In this document: positions 22,205-32,763 of the stretch, one piece after another | How positions within the stretch are numbered: the first letter of the stretch is position 1 | How the letters are laid out: every line of letters begins with the position of its first letter | DNA from: Capitella teleta | Taxonomy: Eukaryota > Annelida > Polychaeta > Capitellidae | DNA: 64,000 nucleotides | Assembly: GCA_000328365.1 (NCBI GenBank) | Contig: KB298496.1 | Location: forward strand, 132,866-196,865 | Direction: 5' to 3' | Notes under the pieces: generated by a model | Database searches by the model: none | What the model was told of the DNA's origin: nothing | Seen by the model: the letters and a program-made list of their open reading frames with translations, nothing else | Position numbers and translations under genes: made by a program

Positions 22205-24985
22205 TCAGTCATGTTTAGGTGACTTGATTATGACTCTCTTCTTGCGTCCGTCCACAGACAACTTTGGTTTATTTTGCTTCCTCGCAGCGCCCTCTGCAGC
22301 TGACGGACGGTACTTGGCATTGCCGGGGGCTGACGGTTCAGGAAACCTGTTGCAAGATGAAAGGCGGACATAAGTTTAGCAGATTAAAATACACAAATGA
22401 AAGCGTTGATTCACGTATCACAGCAGAGGACTATTTACAGAGAGAGAGGGAACGCACTCAAGGACAATCAGTGGCGATGGTGTTCTGGATGGTAAGTGAT
22501 TGCGGCGGAGGGGGTGGTGCGGTGGCTCCGGGGGCGATGGTGAGGGTCATACCTCTGTCCGTCCGTCACGTGATGCCTGGATCGGCCGCCTGTTCTCGTT
22601 TGCCATTCATGGTTAAATCCATCAAACTCCTCTGCAAAATCAATTCAGCAATGAGGGAGTCATCACATCTCCAAGCACTTACCTTCGTCCAAATTAATGA
22701 AATCTTTGCTTTCCTCGCGTTCGCTGGTTTTCTGGTTTCGCGACCGAGTGATCACGACTCCTTTGTCATTCAAATGACGGCCAACCGCCATCTTCTCAAG
22801 CCCAGATTTTGAATCGCGGACCGTTTTCCTCGTCTCGCGCACCCCCCCTGGACCCTGGTGGGTGGATGAAGTCGCCTGATAGACGTGCGGCTGGCCACTT
22901 CCTGTGTTGTTGTACGTCATGACGCTCGATTGACTGAACACCTGGGAGCGTCCGTTGTGAGAGGAGGGCGGTGCCTGCTGCTCAAAACAACACGGGGCTT
23001 CAAGAAAGATGCACGCATCTGCTGACTCACCATCATGTGGCTCATGTTGCCCATCATGCCCTGCATCATGCGATCCATGTTTCCAAAGATGTCTCCAAAT
23101 GGATCTGCAAACCCCTGGTGCCGGGCCGCTATTTGTTGACCTTCTCCTCTCTGCTGCTGACCCTCAGCAATGGCCGCTTGACCGCCCATCCTGCCAAATG
23201 GACCGGCCATCATCTGACCCATGCCTCCCATGGACCCCATCATCTGCTGCATGTGCTGCTGATGGCCACTGAGAAAATAGTTAAACAGGCTGAAATAATC
23301 TACATACAATATGTCATTAAAAATTAATATATATCATGATTAGATTATTAATTTACTTATGCAATAGCTCATGCATTATTCAATGATAGCCAAATAGCCT
23401 TTTTATGAGGCCATCCATTAATTCGACTTGTGGGATATGATCATTCAACTAGTGATTGCTAACTTTCAAATTTAATAAGACATATGGTAGGCTCCTCTTG
23501 ATCACTGAAGCTTTCAAGTTCCCATACCAGTTAGTTAAGCACACCTTTTAGGGGCAATCAGCGATCCTACTCAGACGGTAAACTGCGTTATTCAGTCGCT
23601 GGCCAAGTGCTACAGGAATAGCCTCAATCAGTCAATTATTTATATGATGATAAATAATTATTCAATATCATATGATTCGGGCATGAGACTAGTCTTAGAT
23701 GAAGTCTACTCGTGAGTATCTCCTCAATTTGACATAATCAATCTGAAAATACAACAATAATATGTGATTTTGTCCCTTTGTAGTCTGTAGCTGTTTCCAA
23801 ACAGGTAGACCTGTAAGTTGTGACCTAAATCACCTAATACAAAATGACTGAAGCCAAACTTTGACTGCAACTTCAAAAGGACGACTGAAAGTAAATATGA
23901 CTGACTGTAGCTGTCAATATTTTGACTGACTTCTGACTAACTTCAACTGAGTGTAGGGGCCAACTTAATTCACTTCTGAATTGCTTGTATACCCTATACA
24001 ATGTAAATCAAGTTGAAGATTCCCAGTCCACAGTATTTAAACTTTTCGCGTTTTTCGATATCTTCTCCCTTGACCTTAATGGGTCCTTTGTTGGCGTTTT
24101 CTACCAAAAGTCGATAGTAATTTATTTCGTTTTCCTTACATTGAGTTGAAGTCAATCTATTTCATTTGTTAAATTATGATTCCTGGCATCCTGCTATGTC
24201 AGTATAGTCAGCATATTTAATCTGGTCAGTTGATGGTGGAATTCTTCTTGGGTCGTGGGTGGTGGGTCGTGGATGGATGTTCGAACGTTATGTGTTGTGC
24301 GCTGTGCACTCATTACTTTGTTATCATGCAAAAACGGTGTGATGGCGTGGGTTTTAACTGCGTTCCTGTCAGTCGACTGACTATGACGATGAGTCATTCG
24401 ACTGACGGCAACAGTTCACACTCAGTGTAATTCACAGGTCGACAAACGGGTAGAGACTAAGAGTAAAAGAGTGATAATGATTCACACTCACTGACTCAGA
24501 GACTCATCGGGCTCGCTATAGTATAAGTATGTCAGCTACTCACAGGCTAGCTGACATACTACAGCGAGGTATACAGACCTCGCCCGAGAATCTGTGCTAC
24601 TCACAGGGCATCTTTTCAAGTACTAGTACTGAGTAGTAGTCACTAATAAGTCAGTAGTCCGACTAGTCGTACTATTATTAGCACCCAGGTACACGTTAAG
24701 TACAAGTAGTAGCACTAAGTTAAGATCCTAAGTTAAGTAAGTAGTCTAGTAGAAGTTTAAGAGTTAAGTTATCAAAAAGTGAAGCATAAATGATAACAAT
24801 TTTGTTAATTTACCAATTAGTGAATTACTCTAACTTCTAACTTAAATTTAAATAAAGACTTAATCTAAGTAAAACATTTCGCATCAAAATTATTCAAAAA
24901 TATTCATTTACGCGGTTATTAACGGTGAAGCTCACCTAAAAAATGGATCATCAAAACCACTGTTGAACATAGATCCGCCAAACAT
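22205..24985 (-). CDS. Myeloid leukemia factor (MLF) family protein, 268 aa
   Basis: MLF proteins are 14-3-3-binding regulators linked to transcription, the cell cycle and protein-aggregate suppression, shuttling between cytoplasm and nucleus. Five exons in transcript order: 24985-24936, 23268-23031, 22980-22683, 22631-22553 and 22346-22205. All phases agree and total 269 codons with the stop. The N-terminus MFGGSMFNSGFDDPFF leads into a Met/Gly/Gln-rich stretch. The conserved core then reads VYQATSSTHQGPGGVRETRK, followed by TVRDSKSGLEKMAVGRHL and a DFINLDE-EFDGFNHEW motif. The last exon is basic and ends KKRVIIKSPKHD. Intron 1 is 1.7 kb; two of the others are about 50 bp. The gene is convergent with OPA1, with stop codons about 620 bp apart. 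The start is fixed by the family-typical MFGG/MF N-terminus. Confidence 0.95.
23269..24935 (-). other. MLF intron 1 with TGACT- and AGTA-rich low complexity
   Basis: The largest MLF intron carries no supported gene. Two parts look compositionally odd: about 23840-23955 is dense in TGACTG/GACTGA words, and about 24500-24760 is dense in CTAGT/AAGTTAAG words. Neither is a clean tandem array. Confidence 0.5.
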
Positions 24986-25141
24986 GATTGAATTTCAGGG
25001 CCGAGACCGCATAAAGTGAATAAGTAGCAAGTTCTAGAAAGAGTCTTCTCCGTTTCCAAAACAGTTACGAATGAACCATGACGTCACAGTGACGATGCGA
25101 CTTCCGGGTGAAACCACAGCGAAAATTTCGCGCGGCGCAAA
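24986..25141. promoter_or_regulatory. Putative bidirectional promoter, MLF and divergent ORF
   Basis: The 156 bases between the MLF start codon and a divergent ATG at 25142 are CpG-rich and lack a TATA box. They contain an ETS-type CTTCCGGG (25101-25108) and two facing E2F-like sites, TTTCGCGC (25126-25133) and GGCGCAAA (25134-25141). This composition is typical of housekeeping divergent promoters; activity is inferred. Confidence 0.45.
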
Positions 25142-25300
25142 ATGAGCGGAAGACTGTTTCTTCCCGCCTCGAAGCTTTCAACCGGGTGTTTGCGGGAAAT
25201 GGTTCTAGGCAGAATTTTTCCTGCCTGTACAAGGCAAAGACAATTTTTTAATGAATATAACAGGCATGCAAGTACCAAGGGGCCTAGGCCTATCAAATGC
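25142..25300 (+). CDS. Possible first exon of a mitochondrial protein (hypothetical)
   Basis: An ATG 156 bp from MLF opens a frame whose first ~50 residues (MSGRLFLPASKLSTGCLREM...) are rich in Arg, Ser and Leu. There are no acidic residues until Glu19, and RHASTKGPRP near residue 42 looks like a presequence cleavage region. The frame continues to 25405, but after about 25300 it becomes A+T-rich and unlike coding sequence, so an intron probably starts there. No downstream exon was found before the LINE remnants. It could be a truncated gene or chance; the end coordinate is approximate. Confidence 0.3.
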
Positions 25301-25419
25301 CGCATAAATATAGTAATAAATTTTATAAATTTTATTTTTGTGTTGCGTAAGATCCAACGAAGTGTTCTAAAACGCATTTGTCAAATGTTAAAAGTTCACA
25401 ACATGTAGTAAATGAAAAT

Positions 25420-25510
25420 AACAATGAAATGGAATAATAAATAAATAAAACATAGTAAATTGAATGTTTTGAGAATAGACTCTGTTAAAGATGAAAGTTT
25501 TCAATATGAT
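25420..25510 (-). mobile_element. LINE 3' end, part beyond the nested element
   Basis: Read on the minus strand, this continues the reverse-transcriptase C-terminus of 26290-26587 after removal of the TTAA element. The SLSILK end is followed by SY, a stop, then KLSSLT and an A+T-rich tail. The left boundary is approximate. Confidence 0.6.
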
Positions 25511-25514
25511 TTAA

Positions 25515-26285
25515 AGGGCCGCGGACGCTTTAAATTGAGCCTCTGAGAATCCCTATGGGCATTAATTGGTGTTTCGTTCCGATTGCCGATGACATTATCG
25601 TCCCAAGTCATAACGCTCATTTCATGATGGCGTTATGACAAGAGAATTTTTTCTATTCCAATAAATGAATTATTCTCAGAGTTGTTTGGAGAGGTAAATG
25701 TCAACCCAAAATAATCAAATTGGGAGATAATGTTGAAAAACAACGATCTTCGGAAGGTAGAAATGAAAATAGGTGTCATAGCACAAAATTTTGTGCTATT
25801 TGTATTTTTCTTCAGTGAGTTTGACCTCTTTTATAAAGATTTTCGCGTTTAGCAATTCAGTGTAAACTATTACGATAGCTAAAATGAAATAAACAACATC
25901 ACTGGAAAGCTAAGCTAGGCCATCCCCAACAAATTGGTATGAGTTAGACGTTTGTGCATGAAGCAGTTGTCGAGATATGAAGAAAAACGTAACAACGTAA
26001 CGCATGCGTAATTTCCACGTCGATCAGTCCTGAATAGGATGATGAAATGGAGCGTTCTGATATTGGTCATGAAACTTCTGACGTCAGATGCAGAACTAAC
26101 CCCTCCCCCCTCCCCCTCGGCGATGTTTTTGGCGGGAAAAACGTCGCGGGGGGTCTGTTCTTATAAATTCGCTGCTAGGCGCTAAAATTATCGTTTTTGA
26201 CAATTTAAAGGCTGAATATAATAATATATTGTTCATACATGGTTCCAGGAAACAAAAACTGCATTTCACACCCTGACGTGGCCCT
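25515..26285. mobile_element. TTAA-flanked non-autonomous DNA element, 771 bp
   Basis: The element is bounded by TTAA target duplications (25511-25514 and 26286-26289) and begins AGGGCC, with the complement GGCCCT at the other end. TTAA duplication is the hallmark of piggyBac-type insertion. The inverted repeat is perfect for only six bases beyond TTAA and then diverges. There is no open frame of note. It split a LINE copy, and removing it with one TTAA restores the LINE reading frame across the junction. Confidence 0.75.
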
Positions 26286-26289
26286 TTAA

Positions 26290-26587
26290 GAATAGAAAGT
26301 GATTGAGCAGATATTTTAATGTTATAAGGCAATTGATTCCATAGATGTGGAACAGTAAAAATAAAAACAGTAGAATAGAGAAAGCGAGATCGAGTAAAAC
26401 GAACATTCAATTGTAAAAGATTATTTGATCTGCTATGTATTACGAGATAGCTCATGAAAAGACAATGATATGCGGCATATGGTCTCCCATACAAAGCTAG
26501 TCTATCCTTAATTATGAAAAATCGCCTTTGACCAATAATAATATTACAATATCCTACTAATTTTCCCATAAATATATCACAAAACAT
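26290..26587 (-). mobile_element. LINE reverse-transcriptase C-terminal fragment
   Basis: The minus strand reads RFTRSRFLYSTVFIFTVPHL followed by WNQLPYNIK and SAQSLSIL. This is the conserved R-x-R...F...LWNxLP...SLxxFK ending of Jockey/CR1-type reverse transcriptases. The frame is open for about 140 codons before the nested element. The 5' limit is uncertain because a different repeat follows at 26590. Confidence 0.7.
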
Positions 26588-26589
26588 TC

Positions 26590-26830
26590 ATTCTAATCAT
26601 ATCTTACGTCAACAGTTGTTGACTCTTCCAAAAGTATTCAGTTTTCAACTTTTTATACGACGCCGGCCTGATTTTGCATGAAAGGCGCGAAATTTCAATC
26701 CGAGCGAAGTTTGCGGCTGCCAGCATTTTTCTTAGTAAAAGTAGGACATGGGTGATATAAAAAGAGTTCAGCAGTATAAATCTAAAACCTGGATGAGTTG
26801 TTGTGGCCCCTTGTGTGGGATAGTACGCTG
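26590..26830. repeat. Dispersed repeat, copy 1 (pair with 42770-43035)
   Basis: Shares scattered blocks with 42770-43035 in the same orientation: CAAAACA-TTCTAATC, GAAAGGCGCGA-ATTTCAATCC, GTTCAGCAGT-AAATCTAAAA and TTGTGGCCCCT. By eye identity is roughly 65-75 percent with indels. No coding content is recognised; it may be an upstream part of the adjoining LINE or an independent element. Confidence 0.6.
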
Positions 26831-26911
26831 GTGGGAATGTCGACTTAGGGCTTAGTACTAGTGAGTATTGTTAGAAAAAAAAAAGAAAAAAAAAAAAGAA
26901 AAGAAAAAAGG

Positions 26912-26963
26912 CCTACATGGTACTAATAAGTATTATTTTAACCATACGTATTAGTACCATGTA
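26912..26963. repeat. Perfect 16-bp inverted repeat (hairpin)
   Basis: CTACATGGTACTAATA at 26912-26927 is exactly complementary to 26948-26963, with a 20-base spacer. A purine-rich A/G tract precedes it directly. No gene is adjacent; it could be a MITE end pair or a cruciform-forming site. Confidence 0.9.
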
Positions 26964-27726
26964 GATTAGGTCATGGTTAACGCCGGATGTTACGGGCCGG
27001 ACTCAAGACATGGATCATCGTATGTGTCGACATAGCATTGCAGTTTTTTGTTTCTTATTTTTGTTTTTTATTTATTTTTGTTTTATTTTTATGTTTGTGC
27101 AGTCAAGCAATTCCTCTTGGCGCCCACTGATCAGCGTAACAACACAGCAATGTTCCAATGTTGATCAATTCTCCATTTTATTCTTCTTCTTCCTTTTACA
27201 AATTTCTAGCTATTACGCGTGCCATTCAGCTCGAATGTGCACGATGAATATTCCAGCAAGTAATGAAGACATAATAGATCATCCAATGGCGTGGTTTTTG
27301 CTCGGCATTCAGTGAGGAGGTTCAGCAGGTGATCCGTCGTTTCATCGTTCAACTGGTGCCGTTATCTACCCCATAATTTTAACCGCCGTTAGCTCATCTT
27401 ATAGCTGCGCTTAAACAACATATGAAGACAAAGCGATCCAGGTGCGCGGCCGATGCGTCTGGAAATTCCAATGATGACATTTACATGCAATGCCCATCAC
27501 TCCGTACCCGACGTCAGCATAGAGAATAGTTTAAAGAAAAGAAATCTATGTCGCGTGCTTTTTCTTTAATTGAAACAGAGACGTAATAATGTACAATTCG
27601 CTCAAGCATCACAGTGAATAGCATACATGTAACACACACATGCATACCGAAAACAACGATTCATTACAGTGATAATTATACTGATATCAACATCAAATAA
27701 AGTTCAAGCTTAAGTGGTCTTGATGT
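26964..27726. other. No gene seen
   Basis: A+T-rich spacer between the hairpin and the 3' end of the SMB-7TM receptor. T-rich runs near 27045-27090 and 27180-27200; nothing else is supported. Confidence 0.5.
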
Positions 27727-29997
27727 TCACTGGGACATGTTAGAAACGGCGGTTGATCTGGTTTTTGAGTCTGTCGATGTCGTCGGAGGCTGAACGGCCG
27801 AGTAAGAGAACTTCTCCCGAAGGAGCTTGACCACATTTCTCGTGCAAACAAACGCCACGCAAATAAAAGCTCCTTGGAGACTGTTGACTACGATGAATAA
27901 ATACCAGAGTACTTCTAGATCGAAAGCGGCTGCCACGAAGCCGAAGATCCACGTTAAACCCATGATGCACGTTAGCTTAACGTACAGCCACAGTTGCCGC
28001 TGGTCAGATTTTGGTTTGGTTACACCGCGGGCCATCTTGGTGATCTTGTAAATACTGACCACGGTTAAAGTGTAGAATACAATGTTGAAAACCAAGACAG
28101 CGGCGACGGGAGTTGCGAAGAATATCGCGAGACCAATTCGAGATCTGATCCAACAGATCATTTCACCGTAGGCTGGACGATAGGCGGCGTCTTCTGCAAC
28201 GCTGAAATTGACAGTTATAGCGGTTGTTGTAATGAGCAACGGGACGCCCCATCCGTACAGGGAATAACGGAAATATTTCTTAGTGCTGTTGTCCAAGGAA
28301 TTCGGTTGACTGGATTTGGCGAAGGTTTTCCAGATGTCAAAGGCCATGACGTGCATCCACGAGAACGAGGCTAGGAAAGCGAAATGGGTCACCGCTGCCA
28401 TGGTGGCACATAGTTCGTAAACAGACGACGCCGAACTTCCCAACAAAAAGAGTAGCTGAGCAACCAGCAGTGACGCTGATAAACTCATAAGATTCAGTCC
28501 AGCAAGGTTCCTCAGTTTAGGCAGGATGCTGTAGACAGTGAGTTGGATGACTAAACCAATGATTGAGAGGATTTGCCCAATCACCGACACGGCTGTTTGG
28601 ATGACACTGAACTTTGACCCTTTAGACAAGTAATAGTGAGTCACTGTGTAATTCTGAGAGTAGTTGGTACACACCAGAGCAGTGTACGAGACGTCATCTA
28701 ATACATAAGTACCAAGATCGTATATCTGTGACGAGGTGTTGACGTACAGTGAGCTGTTTGGTAGGAGGACAAACTCTGAAGCATTGAGACGTACACGAGG
28801 GCAGTCGGGTTCAAGGTCGCCCAAATGACCTCCAACTTGATCCATATGGATGCAGCTACCCTCAATGATCTCATACCCATCTCGACAAACAAGGGAGCGG
28901 CATCGGTCGAAGAAGTAATCATAGACTTGGCCTTGTTCACACGTCTTGACCTCTGACACGGTTTCATTGACCGCTGCGCCATCGAGATGACCGACGTTGT
29001 TTCCAGAAATGTGACTGCTCCCAGTATTGAGATCAAGAACAAACGACAGAGGGTAGATATCAACCCAGCTGTCAATTCCCACTCCCGCAAACAACGCAGG
29101 GTGTTGGCAATCAAGTGTCTCTCCGGCAGAATTACAAATTGCACAGAACGCGTTCTTGTATACTGCAAAAGGGTGCGATACATAAACAAACGCGGTGCCT
29201 TCATCCAGGCACTTGGCTGCAACATCACACCCAGTGTCGTCATTCCACTCGGCAGGGCAGGACTCGATGCTGGGTTTACAAGGGCGGTAATACTTGGTAT
29301 CAATATCCGGTGGATTAAAGGTAACATCGCAGAACTCACTGTCCAGCATTTGATGCAAAAGGTTCTGCACGGCTGCTTGAGAGTTGAGAGAGAGTTCTGG
29401 CGAAGGGGGTTTGTCGCAGCCGATCTCGATCTTCCAGTACTTGAAATCTGAGACGCCGTGGCATTGTGCGCAGTACATGTTGTTGAAGAGAATTCCACGG
29501 TGGCTCGTCACTGGCCAGTTGCCGTAAGGATCTTGGCTGGTCGTTTTCCCTTGCTCGCATTGTTGTTTGACTTTTGAATTTTTGTACATCACAGGACACC
29601 GATTGACAAGATAGACATGCTCTGCAGCGCCTATCTTGATATGACGTGCGTCAAATTCATGCACACACTCAAACGTTCCTAACTCCACGACGGGAGCGTC
29701 TTCGATGACACCCACATCCGAACAGCAGTCGCCATAAGTCGCACATAGCACGTCACAGAAGCAGTTTTCTTGCAGGATGAAATCTGAAACTGTTTGTGAA
29801 ACCTTGCCATCGCATTTTGATCGCACGAAACAATTTCTGTTTTCATTCAACGTCGATGTTATGTTCTTGATTCCTGGGCAGTCATCATCGATGAAAACAT
29901 CCGAAGATGACGTTCTAGAGTCTTGGAGGCCGATCTTTTGACCCTTAATCTGCGTTTGGAGGAGAACTCCGCAGATTAACACCAGGAGTAGCATCAT
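27727..29997 (-). CDS. Somatomedin-B / Methuselah-like 7TM receptor, intronless, 756 aa
   Basis: A single open frame. Residues 1-19 form a signal peptide (MMLLLVLICGVLLQ). A cysteine-rich somatomedin-B-like module spans about 56-95, with the diagnostic CFCDVLCATYGDCCSD. More Cys-rich ectodomain follows (NNMYCAQCHG, YKNAFCAICN) with several N-glycosylation sites. Seven helices occupy about 455-725, including the class-B2-like GWGVPLLITT and KLTCIMGLTWIFGF segments. The tail is short and Ser/Thr-rich. I see no GPS autoproteolysis motif before TM1. SMB plus Methuselah/adhesion-type 7TM receptors occur in several marine invertebrates; their ligands are mostly unknown. The lack of introns contrasts with neighbouring genes and suggests descent from a retrocopy or a single-exon subfamily. 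Confidence 0.88.
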   Translation of the reverse strand: MMLLLVLICGVLLQTQIKGQKIGLQDSRTSSSDVFIDDDCPGIKNITSTLNENRNCFVRSKCDGKVSQTVSDFILQENCFCDVLCATYGDCCSDVGVIEDAPVVELGTFECVHEFDARHIKIGAAEHVYLVNRCPVMYKNSKVKQQCEQGKTTSQDPYGNWPVTSHRGILFNNMYCAQCHGVSDFKYWKIEIGCDKPPSPELSLNSQAAVQNLLHQMLDSEFCDVTFNPPDIDTKYYRPCKPSIESCPAEWNDDTGCDVAAKCLDEGTAFVYVSHPFAVYKNAFCAICNSAGETLDCQHPALFAGVGIDSWVDIYPLSFVLDLNTGSSHISGNNVGHLDGAAVNETVSEVKTCEQGQVYDYFFDRCRSLVCRDGYEIIEGSCIHMDQVGGHLGDLEPDCPRVRLNASEFVLLPNSSLYVNTSSQIYDLGTYVLDDVSYTALVCTNYSQNYTVTHYYLSKGSKFSVIQTAVSVIGQILSIIGLVIQLTVYSILPKLRNLAGLNLMSLSASLLVAQLLFLLGSSASSVYELCATMAAVTHFAFLASFSWMHVMAFDIWKTFAKSSQPNSLDNSTKKYFRYSLYGWGVPLLITTTAITVNFSVAEDAAYRPAYGEMICWIRSRIGLAIFFATPVAAVLVFNIVFYTLTVVSIYKITKMARGVTKPKSDQRQLWLYVKLTCIMGLTWIFGFVAAAFDLEVLWYLFIVVNSLQGAFICVAFVCTRNVVKLLREKFSYSAVQPPTTSTDSKTRSTAVSNMSQ

Positions 29998-31285
29998 GCC
30001 AAATATGCGTGCAGATCTCTCAGCACCAGGCTTTCTTCACAGATAACCGCGTTGCTTATCCAACTCTTCATGCAGCGGTCAGCGGCGTCGATGTTTCCTG
30101 GAAGGATTAGATAATTTAACACACTGAAGCCAGAGGTGAGTGGAGATTTGGTTCACTTTGTAAGCCTGATTACTGAGCTCCCATGAGAGAATTACTCCCC
30201 GAGTTGGTAGATTTATGTTCCGTTCCTGTGTTAACAATTAGGGTAGCCGCCGACTGTTATTGGCGGATTCCCTCGTATTTCTCAATCTCAGTTCTGAAAG
30301 GAACACGTTTCCTGAATCCTGCCTCTTATACCCTGCACAAGAACCCCCTTTCGCCACCCTTGTTCTCCATCAAGTGATAGCATCAGCTGCTGCTTTTCTG
30401 CGCAAAATTCTCAGAATGAGCGAATCATTTCCCGGGTAACCGGATGACGTTGCTATGTCACGTGTGGTTGCATCACTATACGTACTCATCAGATAGTCAT
30501 AAAAGTCAAGCCGATTGTTTACAATGGGAGATTTATGTAATGGAACGCTAAGCCGCAACACCGGAGTATGCTTACCAAAGGAATCGGTTGAAGCACCACG
30601 GGATCTCTATTATCGCTTAGGTTACTGGAGATAAACAGAGCGTAGGATTCAGCACCCTTTGCTTTTATAGTTAGCCCATCTTACCGCTCCATGTTGATCA
30701 TATGATACACGCTTTCAATTGTGGCAACCGAATCGGCGTGGATGAGTGACTACATCCTATAGACAAGTGTACAAGAGGTTTGAAACTTGATACAGGTCCC
30801 TGAGTATATACACGGATACACTGACATTGCAATGGGGGTAGCTCCCCAGGAATACTTGCTCTGTGTTAACGATTAAAGAGTCGATTTCCCATATCTCATT
30901 CAGTCAATCCTCTCAGTGCGTATACAGGATGAATATATTGCATAACATTGAGGCACACCACAGCCTCAATCGGTGAGCTTGAGTATCGAGATAGATGATT
31001 ACACCTTGCATAGTTTTGTTCTTTTCTTAATTCTCTGAACCTCTGCTGGAGAGATAGCATGGTTTCCACAATTATTATAATGTGTTAGCTATAAACAAGA
31101 AGAACTAGAACGCGTAATGTAGACGCTCTGCCTGGCAAAAGTGAAGTATTCGAGCAGGGTGACATTGAGGTAAGGAGAGGACAGAGGAACGGTATCCATG
31201 CAATTATTATTATTATGGAAGGCTTTTCTGTAATTATCGGTTGAGATTTTGAGTGCCAAAATTGTAGACCCATGCACATGTATTA
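29998..31285. other. No gene seen
   Basis: Upstream region of the SMB-7TM receptor and ordinary A+T-rich DNA up to the Tc1 element. Short open frames on both strands lack any family match. Confidence 0.5.
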
Positions 31286-32763
31286 TACTTAGAGGCAAAA
31301 GGAACGCACAGTTTACTTTGGATGCACTGTACAAACTGAAATTTTAAGTGGTTTTGGAGGTGTTTTATTTGCAAAGATGTTGACCAAAAAATCAGCAAAA
31401 AAACAAACCGATTTTAAATGATTATTTTACTTCAAGCAAGGGCAGGGGGTCAAAAGTGAAATTCGCAAGATCAATATCGGGTATGTCCACCTCTCGCATC
31501 CACCGTTCATCTTCGGTGCATGCTCTTGCAAAGCGGTCGGATTATGACGTGAGGGATGTTCCCCATTCTTTGAGAGCAGCTGTAATCAGATTTCGGAAAT
31601 TCCGGGGAGTTGGGAGGCGGTGGGAGGTCACTGTCATCAGATGGTCCCAAAGATGCTGGATTGGAGAATATTCGGGCGAGTAAGCCGGCCAAGACACTGT
31701 AGGGACTTCTTTGTTTTCCGAGTAGTCTTTGGTGATCGGAGCTGAATGAGGCGTGCATTATCTTACTGAAACAACCGGATTTCAGGGTGCCATAGAAGGA
31801 AGGGGGTGGCGTTTGGCTCCAGGACCTCTGTGTTGCACCGTCTTGCGGTCAAGTTCCCTTGAATCATTAAGGGGAGTCTTTGTGTTGTCTGAAATGGTTC
31901 CCCGCACCATGAGGCTGGCTGAACCTCAACTATCCTGCTCCTGGATGAAGCAATCTGGGAACCGTTCTTTCCTTCTTCTCTACATGCGCCGTCTTCTGTC
32001 TGACCTATTCAGGGAATTTTGGCTCTCGTCTGTGAAGTGGACACTTTTCTACTTCTGTTTGATCCATTTCTGGTGCCATTGCGTCCATTAGGGACAACGA
32101 CGACGTGTCAGAATTCAGGATTGGAGCTCCGAAAGCGATCCGAGACCTTAATCTCTGTTCCTGAAGCCGGTGTCGATCTGATATTGAAAACAATTAATCG
32201 TTTGTGGGTCCCTCTTGTTCCTCATGTTGTTAGAATAAACCTGTCCTGGATGTGCGCTCATCGGATTTAGTGATACTGTGTCTCTTTGCCGTTACTTTTA
32301 GTCATCCAGTACGAAGTCGATCTACGGTAAAACCAGTTTCAGCAATGTGCTCGGGTAGGCGACGAATGGTTGAGACATTACACCCTGTTTGGCTGGAAAC
32401 GGTTCCAGCTTTCATTGCTCGATCAAGAAGGATTTTTGGGTAGCTTTCTTTGAAGCGTTGATAGCCACCGCATAGTGAAGTTATCGGCAATGTCTGAATG
32501 CTTTCATGTACAAAATTCATAGGGGTTAATATCATGTCCATTTCATGAGTCTTTATTGTTTACTGCTCACGTGAGTACCCAAAAAGAAGGTTACCGGGAT
32601 TTCGGGATTGCCTACACATGCGAACTGATTTTTGAACACAAAAGGCATGAGGTTGCTGAACATGTTTGAAATATTCATTCCAAAGCATTTTAAAGCACAC
32701 GAAATATAGCTACCCAAGAATAATTGCATTTATAAACCCGTGCGTTTCTTTTACCTCTAAGTA
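31286..32763 (-). mobile_element. Tc1/mariner transposon, degenerate, 1.48 kb, both TIRs present
   Basis: Terminal inverted repeats TACTTAGAGGCAAAAGGAAC (31286) and its near-complement ending at 32763 match at 22 of 24 positions. TA duplications flank the element (31284-31285 and 32764-32765). The transposase reads on the minus strand: an HTH segment RAMKAGTVSSQTGCNVSTIRR near 32400, then VHFTDESQNSLNRSDRRRR near 32030, GSASLMVRGTIS near 31900, and a DNARLIQ / RPNILQSSIFGTI end near 31750-31640. The DD34-36D-type motifs are recognisable, but stops and frame changes occur throughout, so it is inactive. Confidence 0.88.

Noticed and set aside
22264-23327. Plus-strand His/Cys-rich frames over the MLF exons
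   Set aside because: They are antisense shadows of the Met/Gln-rich MLF exons.
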